A stretch of 64,000 nucleotides of DNA from the NCBI GenBank assembly GCA_900074885.1, contig FJUW01000004.1, forward strand, positions 1,210,225-1,274,224. Reading direction: 5' to 3'. The stretch comes from Rhynchosporium graminicola. Lineage: Eukaryota > Ascomycota > Leotiomycetes > Helotiales > Ploettnerulaceae. Position 1 is the first letter of the stretch. Each line of letters starts with the position of its first letter. This document shows positions 43,359 through 53,921 of the stretch, one piece after another. Both the position numbers and the translations under genes were made by a program. Under the pieces are notes generated by a model. It was not told the DNA's origin, made no database searches, and saw nothing but the letters and a program-made list of their open reading frames with translations.

Positions 43359-43862
43359 TCACTGCTGCTGCTGGATATCCAACAGAGGGTCGCCGTACTT
43401 GTCTGTGCCATTGTCAGTCTTCGTGTGCTGGATCCGAGCCGCCTTACAAGCAACCCAAGCAAGACTTACTCTCCCAAGCACGATCTAGCATATTTGCCTC
43501 GGCCTTCTCATACTCCTCACTAAACTTCTTCGTAGTCCAACTCGAGCCCGGAGCACCGAAACCAGGTGTCTTTGTACTGCTGCTTCCCCCTCCACTACTT
43601 GGTCTGCCACCATCTCCATTGACTCTGCCAGCGGTGTTTGCTAGTGTGCTCGAAGGCGCAGCGGCGGCATGGGTGTTTTCGGGAGGAGAGTCGGGAGCGT
43701 CCATGCTGACGTCTTGGGATTGATCGTCATTGTTTGTAGCTGGGGTTGCTGTTGGGGATTTCGGGTCTGGTTGAGAGGCTTGAGTACCTAAAGTGTTAGG
43801 TGATGTTGGGTTCTTGAGCAATTCGAAGGCAGATCTCAAGATGGCTTTCGCTTACTGGACAT
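43359..43862 (-). CDS. small conserved-looking orphan protein
   Basis: Exons 43856-43862, 43470-43787, 43359-43402 give 122 aa. The first exon has only seven coding bases (ATGTCCA); intron 1 has donor GTAAGC, a CTAAC branch site and acceptor TTTAG, and without it no ATG precedes the frame. The protein is disordered (residues 1-75 rich in Ser, Pro, Ala, Asp, Gly), with a more ordered C-terminus SSWTTKKFSEEYEKAEANML then LDRAWENKYGDPLLD and a Gln4 end. No known domain; I do not recognise a function. The Trp/Lys/Glu-rich helix near 85-110 would be the part to compare. Confidence 0.65.
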
Positions 43863-44338
43863 TTTCGGACTGAAGCTGGCTCGAACTTAATTTGAATGAG
43901 CGAGAGAGATGTGATAAGGGGTGAGCCGTCGAGCTCACGAAGCAGTCTGTTGTTGACTTCAAGCAGTGCTTATGGGAGAGAGAGTCTTGGTTATCTTTAA
44001 CGCCCGCATCAAAGCTCCCCCACTACGCCTGGCTGATCCTCAGGAACACAGGATTACATATCTGGACCATTTTCTGGAAAATATGACTTTATGTTACCAA
44101 TCCTGATATAACATGAGTATATTTCGTATTATTTCTCCATCTAGCACTGGGAGATATAGTACACGTGTCAACAATTTCCTCTGACCTTTGACTTCAGCAG
44201 CGGGAGTTGTCACAGTCTATCTTGTGCCGAGCTTATTGTATAAGTAGCTTGACCTCACCTCTACATCTGTGGCTGACAAGCTACATGATCCCCTCAAAGT
44301 ACTCACCCCACCACAGCGTCAGGAAACCAACATTCAAA
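43863..44338. other. divergent promoter region, small orphan / SUZ gene
   Basis: Contains a CACGTG hexamer near 44162 and nothing else recognised. Confidence 0.5.
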
Positions 44339-45144
44339 ATGAGCAAGAAAGCCAGTATTCCCGATGCCTGGGATGACGACGATTGGAACACCAAGGCCGA
44401 CCAAGCAGATGCTGCTGCCGAGGCCGCGAAAGTCGAGGAGCAAGTCAAGCTTACGAAAGCTCAGCGTCTAGCCCAGCATGCTGAAGCGAACAAGAAGATA
44501 TGGGAATCTGCGTATGACCCAATCCAGATCATTGCTTCTAACCTTGCTAAACAGCTCATAGCGACGAACCCGAGGTACCATACTTCCTCGCCGCGCGCGA
44601 AGCTCAAGCACCACCCCTCAAACAAGAATTCAAACCAGCACTCAAAGTCCTGAGTCGCAAACCCACCCCGAAAATGATTCAACGAGTGGACCCAGCCACT
44701 GGTCTAGCGAAGATGACGATCGAAGACGATGAGGAGGAAGAAGTGCAAAAGGATCAGCCGACACAAGCGGAGTTGAAGGCGCGAGCTGAGAAAGCCCGCC
44801 AGGAAAAGCAGAGGAAGTATAACGAGGCGCGTGCTAGAATATTCGTAACGGGATCGGGAAGCTCGACTCCAGGAAACGTGACTCCGCCTGCGGATTCCAT
44901 TCGAGGAAAGGGGAGAGGACGAGGTAATGGGCGACAGGAGATTCCACGACCACAGAGTCAATCGGGATCCAAGGAACTGTTCGACCCCAATTATTCTGCA
45001 AAACCAGGATATACACCGCGCAATGGCGAGACAAGACGATCAGGAACTTCTACACCCAAGGACGAGGATCAAGTCATAAGAGCACCTCGCGGGCCCGACA
45101 GTAGCGGTAGAGGTTTTGGAAACAGGGGTGGAAGAACGAGTTGA
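44339..45144 (+). CDS. SUZ-domain RNA-associated protein
   Basis: Exons 44339-44511 and 44562-45144 give 251 aa. N-terminus MSKKASIPDAWDDDDWNTKA with a Trp/Asp-rich motif, then Ala/Glu/Lys helix; exon junction reads WESADEPEVPYFLAAREAQ; middle PALKVLSRKPTPKMIQR; SUZ-type segment about 140-185 (ARAEKARQEKQRKYNEARAR, IFVTGSGSSTPG), and an RGKGRGRGNGR plus GRGFGNRGGRTS tail. SUZ segments bind RNA and direct proteins to RNA granules in animal homologues, so an RNA-associated cytoplasmic role is inferred. Tail to tail with NAR1, only 48 bases between stops. Confidence 0.82.
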
Positions 45145-45192
45145 TTTTCTGCTCTAGATTTACCAACCGTTTCCCAGCACTACAGGCCATCA

Positions 45193-46973
45193 CTACCACC
45201 CACCACCTATTTTGCCAGCAATCTCGATGACCTTCTCGGCATCCGCCTTCTTACCAACGTCGCTAACCACTTCGCGATAACTCGTATATAGGAGTCTATC
45301 CAAATCTAAACCTGTGGTGGCCGCCCAATGGGCTAGGGTATCTTTAATGTATGATGGAGAAATCCCATCTACCAAATCATCACGGGCCTCCGAAATATCT
45401 CCAAAAGAACCCTCCTCCCCAGAAAAGTATGCCTCGTCAACCTGGGCCAACCACTCTTTCTGCTCCTGGGGACCCGCTTTGAACTCACTAGGATCAGTGC
45501 CAGAGATAATGGGATCATCGAGCTTGATCTGGCCACCTCCGTTGGTACAACCTCCAGGACATGCCATGACCTCTATATACGAGGATTCGGGACCAGTCAC
45601 CTTTCCAGCAGGCTTCCTAGCACCTCCGACTGGCTTCCCACCTGGCATTCGAGATGGTCTGGCTGGCTTTAGACGACGCACAAGATTCTGAATATTGCGG
45701 AATCCATAAAATCGAGAGGCCTTGAATAAGATCTCGCCCTGCGAAGAAGTGACGGAGTACTCCAATACATCTGCATTTCGACCACGTGCGGTCTGGACCG
45801 TCGCTCCTTCATGCTGAGATGCAAAATATTGAAGGATATAATATAAGTTTCCTCCTGAAGTACCGGAGGCTTGGACACCGTTTTTCCGCGATTTAGATTT
45901 TGGAAATAGAAATGCGTCTAATTTTGGTTCTGGGAATAGCAATCGAGCCAGAGGGGTTCGTGGCAATTTGGCGAAGTCGACTCGTCTCGAGTCAGCCAAC
46001 ATGAGTAATTCCTTGCTCGTGATTACACTGTCCACATCTCTGATACCTCGAGTACCAGTCCCTTCCCAGACAGCATCTGTGAGTTCTTCTCGACTAGCCT
46101 CCAACTTTTTATCGAAGCAAGGCATAATAGCAACATGCCAGATCCTGTCTGGCGAAATACCAAGTTTCCGACTCAGTGTTGTCTTCAATAAGGTTCCCAT
46201 CAATGCTTGTGGTGATTTTAGGCGTGACAAATGTGGTAGGATATGAGGATGCGTCTTTTCGGCATAACATATCCATCCAGGGCACGAGGAGGACAATATA
46301 GGTTTCTTCGGCTGCTTTGTAGCACTTCCCGCCTCGTCCCCATTCGCATTACCCTCCCCAGCAATTATGAACTGCATGACCTCCTCAGCTCCAAGCACCA
46401 AACACGCCTCCCGCGCGGCATTAGTATCCACAACCCATTGAAAGCCGTTCCTATAAACAGCCCTCCCCTTGATTCCTTTCGGCCCACTCAATAACTGCTC
46501 AATCATATATCCCGCCTCTCTTTCCGTTACTTTAAATGTAGCCGCAATGCTCGCCCTCGTCTGCGGACTCACGCTCGCGACGTATATCCTGCCTCCATCC
46601 TCGATATTTTCTACTCCACTCCCATCCCTCTTTATTCGTAACGCAGGTCCAGAGTCCAGTTCTGTGAGGACTTCGGCGTGTGATTGCATGGATACTAAAA
46701 CGGCTTCGGCAGATGTTACGCACCCGGAGCAGGCAAGGCAGTCGGTAAGGGAGATCTGGGCGGGGGAGAGATCGCTGAGAGGAGGCGCGTCGGTGTTGAA
46801 CGATACCTCGTACTCATTCTGCGGGGGTCATTAGACAATCTGTAGCATAAATCAGGAGGGTGGCTTACGCTCTCACTCTGCGGTTTGGCGGGGAGGGTTT
46901 CGACTGGCTTTATGCATGCTACGCCTGGAGAAATGAAGTCGTTCAATGTGTCGACTGATAGAATGGCCGACAT
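45193..46973 (-). CDS. NAR1: cytosolic Fe-S cluster assembly factor Nar1
   Basis: Exons 46869-46973 and 45193-46818 give 576 aa. The N-terminal cluster ligands are C20 ([11 protein letters not shown]) and C62, C65, C68 ([15 protein letters not shown]), the spacing known for Nar1. The C-terminal H-cluster-like cysteines are in [30 protein letters not shown] and [15 protein letters not shown]. The family resembles iron-only hydrogenases but has no hydrogenase activity; it hands Fe-S clusters from the Cfd1-Nbp35 scaffold to the CIA targeting complex in the cytosol. An insert of basic/Gly-rich residues ([20 protein letters not shown]) before the last motif is typical of filamentous fungi. All expected ligands are present. 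Confidence 0.95.
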
Positions 46974-47897
46974 GGCGAATGTGGCGAGCGTGTCGCGCCA
47001 CCGAGGGGTTTTCTGTTGATTATTCTTTCGTTACTCTGTAGCTTGAACGCGGAGATTTTCGGAGGCAGAAAAACCGAAGTCTAAGGTGTTCAGTCCTTGG
47101 GAACAACGAAATGTGAGGTGTTGTTGGGGAGCACGAGGGCGACTTGGAGTAAAAAGTAGCTGGTCTGGTACGAGACAGGGTTGGATTGGTAATTGGTAAT
47201 GCAAGCCCGATTATCGGATGGGCATTGCAGGGATCTACGGAGTAGGGAAAGGAAGTATTGTACCTACCCCGCTCTAGCTGCTTTGGGATGGAACCAGGAT
47301 GGCGAAGCTAGAGATGGGATTTGGTCAACCAGCACTTTGAGAGGAAAAGGTGCTTGTAAAGCTTCTGACTGTGACTGGAAAGCGTTTGATTCTGATTCTG
47401 ATCTTGATTTTGATTTTGATTTTATCATTGCCGGTTATTGTTATTATAGAAGGTTGGTTTAGCGAAATGTATCGGTGGTCACAGATCTTTGAATACTTAA
47501 TTACTGCCTTCGTTCAACGTTAAACCTCCTTGCATCTTTGAAGGCCCAAAAGCAATGCATAGGAAGATATGTATTTTCTTCTCCTACCCATTTCTACGTA
47601 CAAGGCGTTCGTGGAAGATGGCATTTTCAATTCATCCTTAAAGGAATTCTTTTTCAGATACCTGAGTATCTGAGTACATCAGTAGTCTTGTCTTACCTAC
47701 GAGGACCAACCAAGCCCCTTATATTGTTACGGCGATGACGTAGCTGCTCTTGCTCACTCATCCTGTACCCTCCCGTACCTGAATCTCTCTCTTGCTAGCT
47801 AGCTACGAAATAAAAAGCAGCGCGCAGCCATTCCCCTTCCCAATTCAAACACATTTCAATCTCAATTTGACACTCTTCGAACCCAGAACTTCACAAT
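46974..47897. other. divergent promoter region NAR1 / 4-TM gene
   Basis: 0.9 kb. GATTCT/GATTTT hexamer repeats at about 47386-47424. The short frame at 47193-47462 owes its Asp/Phe tail to that repeat and is not a supported gene. Confidence 0.6.
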
Positions 47898-48608
47898 ATG
47901 GACGTAAGTAATTCCAGAATCCCGGCAATCATGCATACGAGCACAAACATTGACCAGCACAGGTCTTCTACTCATACTCATATGGATCCGCTGCATGGCT
48001 TACTATGCAAGCTGTCCCATTGATCATCTCTCCGACGATTATCATCACTTTTCTCTCTCCTGATGTTCGGGAAGCTACTCGTATGTCTCGCCTACTTCTG
48101 CTCTCAATTCCATAGCTAACGAGTCCCAGCTCTTGAGGAGTACTTCTCTCGCTCTCTGGGTTTGACACTGTTGGCTTTGGGCACAATGATCATACTCTTG
48201 ACAGGTTCCGTTCCTCTAACATCTTCCATCTCCGATAGTAAGTCAGAAGTACTATTTCTCAATGCAATCAAATTGACTATCGTAGCCACAAACGCCGCCG
48301 TCACAACAGAAGCCTCGGACCCAAAAGCGCCTTATGCCGTACCAACACTCACCATCTCTCTGGCCTACCATTCAGCGATGGCATTTTACTGCTACGCACG
48401 CTATGCCGCAACATCTCAAGTGTGTTACGTCCTTGGAACTCTCGGTTCCGGAGGACTGGCAGCTATTGGATTGTGGTGTGTGCTCTTTGCCTCGACTTCT
48501 GGAAGGATCAGCAGGAAGACTGGTGCAGATAAGCGGACGAGTGGATTCCCATTTGCGTCGAAGGAATCTGCTTCTGCGAAGAAGAGACAGATGGGAAAGG
48601 CGATCTAA
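47898..48608 (+). CDS. small four-TM membrane protein
   Basis: Exons 47898-47903, 47963-48080, 48130-48237, 48286-48608 give 184 aa. The first coding exon is only ATGGAC. Hydrophobic segments: AAWLTMQAVPLIISPTIIIT, LGLTLLALGTMIILLTGSV, PTLTISLAYHSAMAFYCYA, LGTLGSGGLAAIGLWCVLF; then a basic tail ending KKRQMGKAI. A 48-nt intron (48238-48285; donor GTAAGT, acceptor GTAG) has no stop and is a multiple of three, so an unspliced mRNA would encode 16 extra residues in the loop between TM2 and TM3. I do not recognise a named family; similar small proteins occur in filamentous ascomycetes as far as I recall. Function unknown. Confidence 0.75.
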
Positions 48609-49276
48609 ATGATGGTGGCATTAAAATACACTGAACATCTGAATGCAATGGAGCTGAGGAAGTAAGTCGGTGTAAAATAGTAGCCCCATGGTCCCATTGG
48701 AATGTATCGATGACGGATATGACGGGTTTGAAAGCGTTGGTAAATCCGCGGTTTTACTCTGTCACCCCAAGCGAGTCATGATGATTGAGTACCGCAGCGG
48801 TAGCCAAGCTTCACAATAAAAGCACGATAGACATAGGATAAAGCTTCGAGATAGGCTAAGGAAACTCTCCCGCATCCATCGTCAAGTGCGCTTAGGTATA
48901 TCAAAGCCAGCGAATATACCCTAAATCCATGGATTTACAATCCATTATAGGCGTGGGTATCCATTCTTCGTGGGGTAAGTCTTGTGTTGTCGTCATGACA
49001 TAGCCTGTCCATAACCCCGCTTGGCTCCGTTGTGACAGGCGGTTCGGAGTTTACAGACAAACTACGAGTCAGCTGAAAGAATTCGAGCCTTTGGACTTCT
49101 GAAATAAAGGTTGAAGGACGTCTTTTTAAAGAAAGATTTACATCATTGATCACTTGATTCAATCTTATTAACATCAGTCCTCTTCCATCCCTTCATAGTT
49201 GTTCCAATTGATCACCACATCCTCCTACTTCACTCACCACACTTTCAGCTCTACACCAACAACTTTCCTATCAGCT
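48609..49276. other. intergenic 4-TM gene / pyridoxal reductase
   Basis: Promoter of the reductase gene; nothing else recognised. Confidence 0.6.
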
Positions 49277-50364
49277 ATGCCTCAAATCGTTGGAAAGGAG
49301 ATTGGTCCCATTGGATATGGCCTCATGGGTAAGTCCAAAATCTATCATCTAGGTATCTTCAGGGCCAGTTTCTAACTTCAACAGGCTTGACCTGGCGCAA
49401 TGAGCCTCCAAGTGAGGAGCAATCCTTCAAGGCCATGCGCGCTTCCCTCTCAGCCGGCGCCAATTTCTGGAACGCCGGCGAGTTCTACGGTACACCAGAA
49501 CACAACTCCCTTACTCTCATGAACAAGTACTTCACCAAGTATCCCGAAGACGCTCAAAAAGTCGTTCTCAGTATCAAAGGCGGCTTGGTCAACATGAAGC
49601 CGGACGGCTCCCCTGAGGGCGTCAGGACCTCTATTGAGAATTGTCTGAGACTACTGGACGGGAAGAAGAGTATTGATATTTTTGAGTGTGCGAGAGTGGA
49701 TAAGAACACGCCGATTGAGACTACGATGAAGGCACTTGAGGGGTATGTGAAGGTTGGCAAGATTGGAGGTATTGCTCTGTCAGAAGTGTCTGCTGCAACT
49801 GTGAGAAGAGCTGCGAAGGTCACAAAGATTGTGGCTGTTGAGGTGGAGCTTTCTCTGTTTGCTACGGATATCTTGAGCAATGGTGTTGCCGCAGCTTGCG
49901 CAGAGAACGATATCCCAGTTGTTGCGTATGTCATTTCTTTCGATTCTAATCTAATACTGACTGGAAGCAGCTACTCACCGGTTGGCCGTGGATTTCTTAC
50001 TGGTGAAATTAAATCCCCAGATGACATTCCCGAAGGCGATTTGCGCAAGAAGATGCCTAAGTTCTTGCCAGAGAACTTCCACAAGAACATCGACCTAGTC
50101 GAGAAATTGCAGAGTATTGCAAAGCAAAAAGGCTGCACACCAGCCCAGCTAGCTGTGGCTTGGATCCGTTCCATCTCTAAGAAGGATGGTAACCCTGAGT
50201 TTTTTCCCATCCCTGGTGCAAGCACTGAAGCGCGTGTAATTGAGAATTCGAAGGATTTCACATTGAGCGCTGAGGACTTGAAAGCTATCGATTCGATACT
50301 TTCGAGTTTCACACCTGTAGGTGATCGGTACGATGCTCGTGGTATGTCGCACGCTGAAGGCTAG
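49277..50364 (+). CDS. PLR1: pyridoxal reductase (aldo-keto reductase family 8)
   Basis: Exons 49277-49328, 49385-49925, 49971-50364 give 328 aa, close to fission yeast Plr1. Aldo-keto reductase features: MPQIVGKEIGPIGYGLMGLT, active-site NAGEFYG (Tyr), catalytic Lys in VVLSIKGGL, DIFECARVDKNTPIE, SEVSAATVRRAAKV, and the NADPH-binding end FFPIPGASTEARVIENSKDF. AKR8 enzymes reduce pyridoxal to pyridoxine with NADPH in vitamin B6 salvage in the cytosol. Intron 2 (49926-49970, 45 nt) is free of stops and in frame, so retention would add 15 residues just before YSPVGRGFLTG. No pathway partner nearby. Confidence 0.92.
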
Positions 50365-50808
50365 ATTGTATCATCTGTGACTGTGCAATCATTAGCTTCA
50401 TGTATGATTGATACATGAATCACATGCTATATTGAGGTTTTGTGTGCTCAGAAAAGTGTAAAATGTGTTTGTTTGTCGCCATTGAGGCCAAATGAATGAC
50501 CCATTGGTATTGCAGAACTTGTGTTCATCATAGCAACCGTGTGGATAATTAGGAGAGGAGCAAGTACTTACGTTCTTGGGTATCATAACTTGAAGAAGGG
50601 TTGAGTGAAGATTGGAAATAGAGAAGTCATATTCCGCATTAGAGAACTAGAAAAAACATTTTTATTCATAGGTTTGTAGCTCTATTCCGGCGTTCGAGAT
50701 GATCCGCTCCGTTGCACCTCTCAACCCGAACACTAGATAGACCTACCAAACATTACATCCCATCCACACCTCACACGCAAACCTTCTATCGGCACAAACC
50801 CCGCCAAG
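50365..50808. other. intergenic, nothing recognised
   Basis: 3' UTR of the reductase and promoter of the zinc finger gene. Confidence 0.6.
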
Positions 50809-51995
50809 ATGGACGACTCTGATGATTCCTCTCTCGAGTCCCCCCTCTCCTCAGTCAACGAACTCGAATGGGACAATGATGCAGACGATCCAGACCAAGG
50901 GACCACTGCCGACATCCCCCACGAACAGCAAGAGAAGATAGACATCTCCTTGGATGCCTCCTACAAAGCTGCTCTTCCTACATTCGACGACGCTATGTCG
51001 ATATCCTCCGATAGTGAAGGTGAGATACCGGTCTCGCCGGCGAATAGGATGGATGACGATGATGTGCATGAGCAGGTTACAAAGTGTATCTGGCTGGGAT
51101 GTAAGAGGGGTGACATGGGCGATATGGATAGCCTGGTGGATCATATTCACAATGAACACATTGAATCAGGGACCAGAGGGAAGGGGTATTTGTGCCTGTG
51201 GGGAGACTGCGCTAGGAAAGGCTTGCCCCATGCGAGCGCGTATGCTCTCAAAGCACACATGAGGAGCCATACGAGGGAAAAGCCATTCTACTGCACATTA
51301 CCTGGTAGGGAGTTGAAGTTAAGTGCGCAGACAGATTGCTAACCCTTCCTTTAGAATGCGATCGAGCGTTCACAAGATCAGACGCCTTAGCTAAACATCA
51401 TCGAACTGTTCACGAGACCGAGGCTTTGCGCCCTTCAGATCCAATACCCAAGTCAATGTCGGCAGCACATAAAAACAGGGGGCTGAAGCCCAATATCAAA
51501 GAACTGCAACCTGAGGAGCATCTCCCGGTACACGCAAACGGTACTACCAATGGCCAAGGTCCACTTGGGCCACAAGGATGGACCTCCTCATACGCAGCAG
51601 AACTGGCTTTCACTGCTGAGGAGGAAGCCAGGGGCGCGAAGAAACTCTATCACCTACTCAGAAACGAAATCCAATGGGCCGAAGAAGAGGGTGAATCGCT
51701 GAAAAAGCAAGCTGAGATGATGGAAGAGCTGCGGAGGACGGAATGGCAGGAAAAGGAGCTTTTACTACAGCAGACCACGGATACCGAAGTCATCTGGCAA
51801 GAACGCAGGAAGATGGTTCTTCAAGGTGCGATCGATTTGCCGTCTTCAGATGCGATCAGGAAAGCAGCGCTCAAGGCTGGGAGTAATGCTGGTTCACCTC
51901 CAAGAATGGCGCCATCTTCTCCAAGTCCTATGGTTCGATCATTTGAGAGCACGAGAGATGCAGCTGAAGTTCTGGCTGGCATGCGACAGGATTGA
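50809..51995 (+). CDS. C2H2 zinc finger protein, INO80 subunit IEC1-like
   Basis: Exons 50809-51304 and 51355-51995 give 378 aa. An acidic, Ser-rich N-terminus (DDSDDSSLESPLSS) precedes a run of C2H2 fingers: CIWLGCKRGDMG ... HIHNEH, YLCLWGDCARKG ... LKAHMRSH, with linker TREKPFYC, and ECDRAFTRSDALAKHHRTVH (the last split by the intron). After a disordered stretch comes a long charged helix (AEEEARGAKKLYHLLRNEIQ, then WQEKELLLQQTTDTEVIWQE). This layout fits the YY1-like Iec1 subunit of the INO80 remodeller in fission yeast, or GLI-like transcription factors; the Iec1 assignment is inference. Nuclear DNA binding is expected. Confidence 0.82.
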
Positions 51996-52329
51996 GCGTG
52001 TATTCGTTGGGCTTGGGAAATGGTATGGGAACGGAATGGCTGGCTGGGAGTTATTGACATTGGCGTTGCTAAGCGATGTAAACATCTGGGTTTGGTGGGG
52101 TGGGGTGGGTCAATGGCGCATTTGGAGCTACAAAATCACCTATCCAGGTATTTCCAGTTACTTGTACGATGATGAGCTTTAATTGATTGAATTCCAAGCT
52201 GTCGTTTTTGGGTCTTTCGAGACCATGGACGCTTCCGCTTTCGCAATCGATCCCAATAACTTCTGAACGTCGAACTGTCGATCAAACGAATTCCACCCTA
52301 ACATATCGCTCCTGCCATCAGTCACCAGT
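51996..52329. other. short convergent 3' region
   Basis: 3' UTRs of the C2H2 and CCCH genes; nothing else recognised. Confidence 0.6.
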
Positions 52330-53593
52330 TTAAATATCAACCAACTTCCCCTTGACTAGACTGACAACCTCCGTCTCGTTAACATCGTCCTCACTGGCCG
52401 GGCCACCTTCGTCATTCTCATCCTCCCACTCCCTCGTCTCTCTCGCTGCAGCCCTCTCGACCTAAGGTAACAGACCTGTCAGTAGTGGCCACACCAAGAA
52501 AATTCAGGATAAGCTAAATCTCAAGATCATCTTGGGATTTTACTCAAAGAAACGTTAGAATCCCCCATTACTTACCAACGAAGCATTGCTCAATCTCTCA
52601 CTTGCCTTCTCAACAACCTTCTCCTTCACAGCATGCTTCTTAGTCATGCCCTTTAGTCTCGCAATAATCTTCTCACCAAGCTCCTCACTCTTGAATACTC
52701 TACCACCCGCCTTCTCCCTAGGAACCCCCAGAGGTCTCTCGCCTCTACCTCTCTCTCTGCCCGCACCTGCACCCGCTCCATGCAACACCCCACAGCAAGC
52801 ACCTCCACTGCCCCCGCCATGCGTACAACCCGCAGACCTGGCGCCTCTCCTACCTCTGGCTCCTCCTGCTACTCTCCCAGCATTTACTACCCCATTCAGA
52901 TTCGCGTTCTGTGCGGCAAAGTACCCGGGGTTCATACGTCGGAACCACAGAGGCCAGTCTGAGAGGCCTACTTCTGAAAGGCCCGATGTGCTCATAGGCA
53001 TGATGTGGTGGTAGCGGCATTTTTGACCCCATTTGCAGATGCCGTGGTGGCACCAGTGGCGGCAGAGTTGAGTTTGAGGGTGAGGATTTGGTGATACATG
53101 ATTTTGGGTAGGTCTTGCGAGGGTGTTGGTGGTTGTGGGGTTGGCTCGTGCTTGGCCCCGAGAGATTTGAGTTGGAGATGCGTTGGGAGCCATCGGGGGA
53201 GGTGTACCGGTTGCTGTAGCGCTTGATTGCGGCAGAGTACGCTCTGATACTGAGCTTGAAGGGTCTTCCGATGCTTTACTACGAGTAAGCGGTCAGCGTT
53301 CATTTCCACGCATCCCGCACGGATCTTGACCGCAGTTCCACTCACTCATCACCCTCAACACCTTCAACTTTAACATTCCCTCCATCATCTACAATCTGAT
53401 AGAACGCACCACTACTTCTTTGCAGTCCCAGATTCAACATACCAACCGTCTCCTCCAGGTCTAGGAAGCGAGGAACACCAATGACGTCTGTTCCGGGAGG
53501 CAGCTCGTCGACGGCGATGAGGGGGACTACTTCGCCGGTGGTGCGGACGAGGAAGTAGGCGGGCCAGGGCTTGCCTTTCTGGTTTAGAGGCAT
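52330..53593 (-). CDS. CCCH zinc finger protein
   Basis: Exons 53346-53593, 52576-53278, 52330-52461 give 360 aa. The first 80 residues are ordered (WPAYFLVRTTGEVVPLIAVD, PPGTDVIGVPRFLDLEETVG) and look like a small protein-interaction domain. One CCCH finger: C155, C164, C170, H174 in CRHWCHHGICKWGQKCRYHH, the C-x8-C-x5-C-x3-H spacing of RNA-binding fingers. Then a Gly/Ala/Arg-rich stretch with extra Cys/His (CTHGGGSGGACCGVLHG), a basic helix (GEKIIARLKGMTKKHAVKEK) and an acidic C-terminus on its own exon (REWEDENDEGG). RNA binding is inferred from the finger; the target is unknown. Confidence 0.82.
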
Positions 53594-53921
53594 GGCATGA
53601 GGATGAATCGTGCTGATTGGAAAGGTGCTAGATGAGAACTAATTATTATGGGTAGACGGTGCTGGATGGAAAGAATTTGTGACAAGGCATTTAACACCTG
53701 CTATATAGGTATACACAACTGGAAAATGCTTTGCGTTTGCAGGCTGGAAATGTAACAATTGGGCCGGACGATTGTCAACAGTGAAGCAAACTCGCTTACA
53801 GATCCGTGTTATTCGTACTCCAACAAACGCGTTCTGATTGACAAGTCTCGAATGAGAAAAAGCTTATTTGCCGCGTTCAAATTGGAAGCAGAGATTTAGT
53901 CACACTTGGGTATTATTACTC
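53594..53921. other. intergenic CCCH / TBCE
   Basis: Promoter of the CCCH gene and 3' end of TBCE. Confidence 0.6.
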
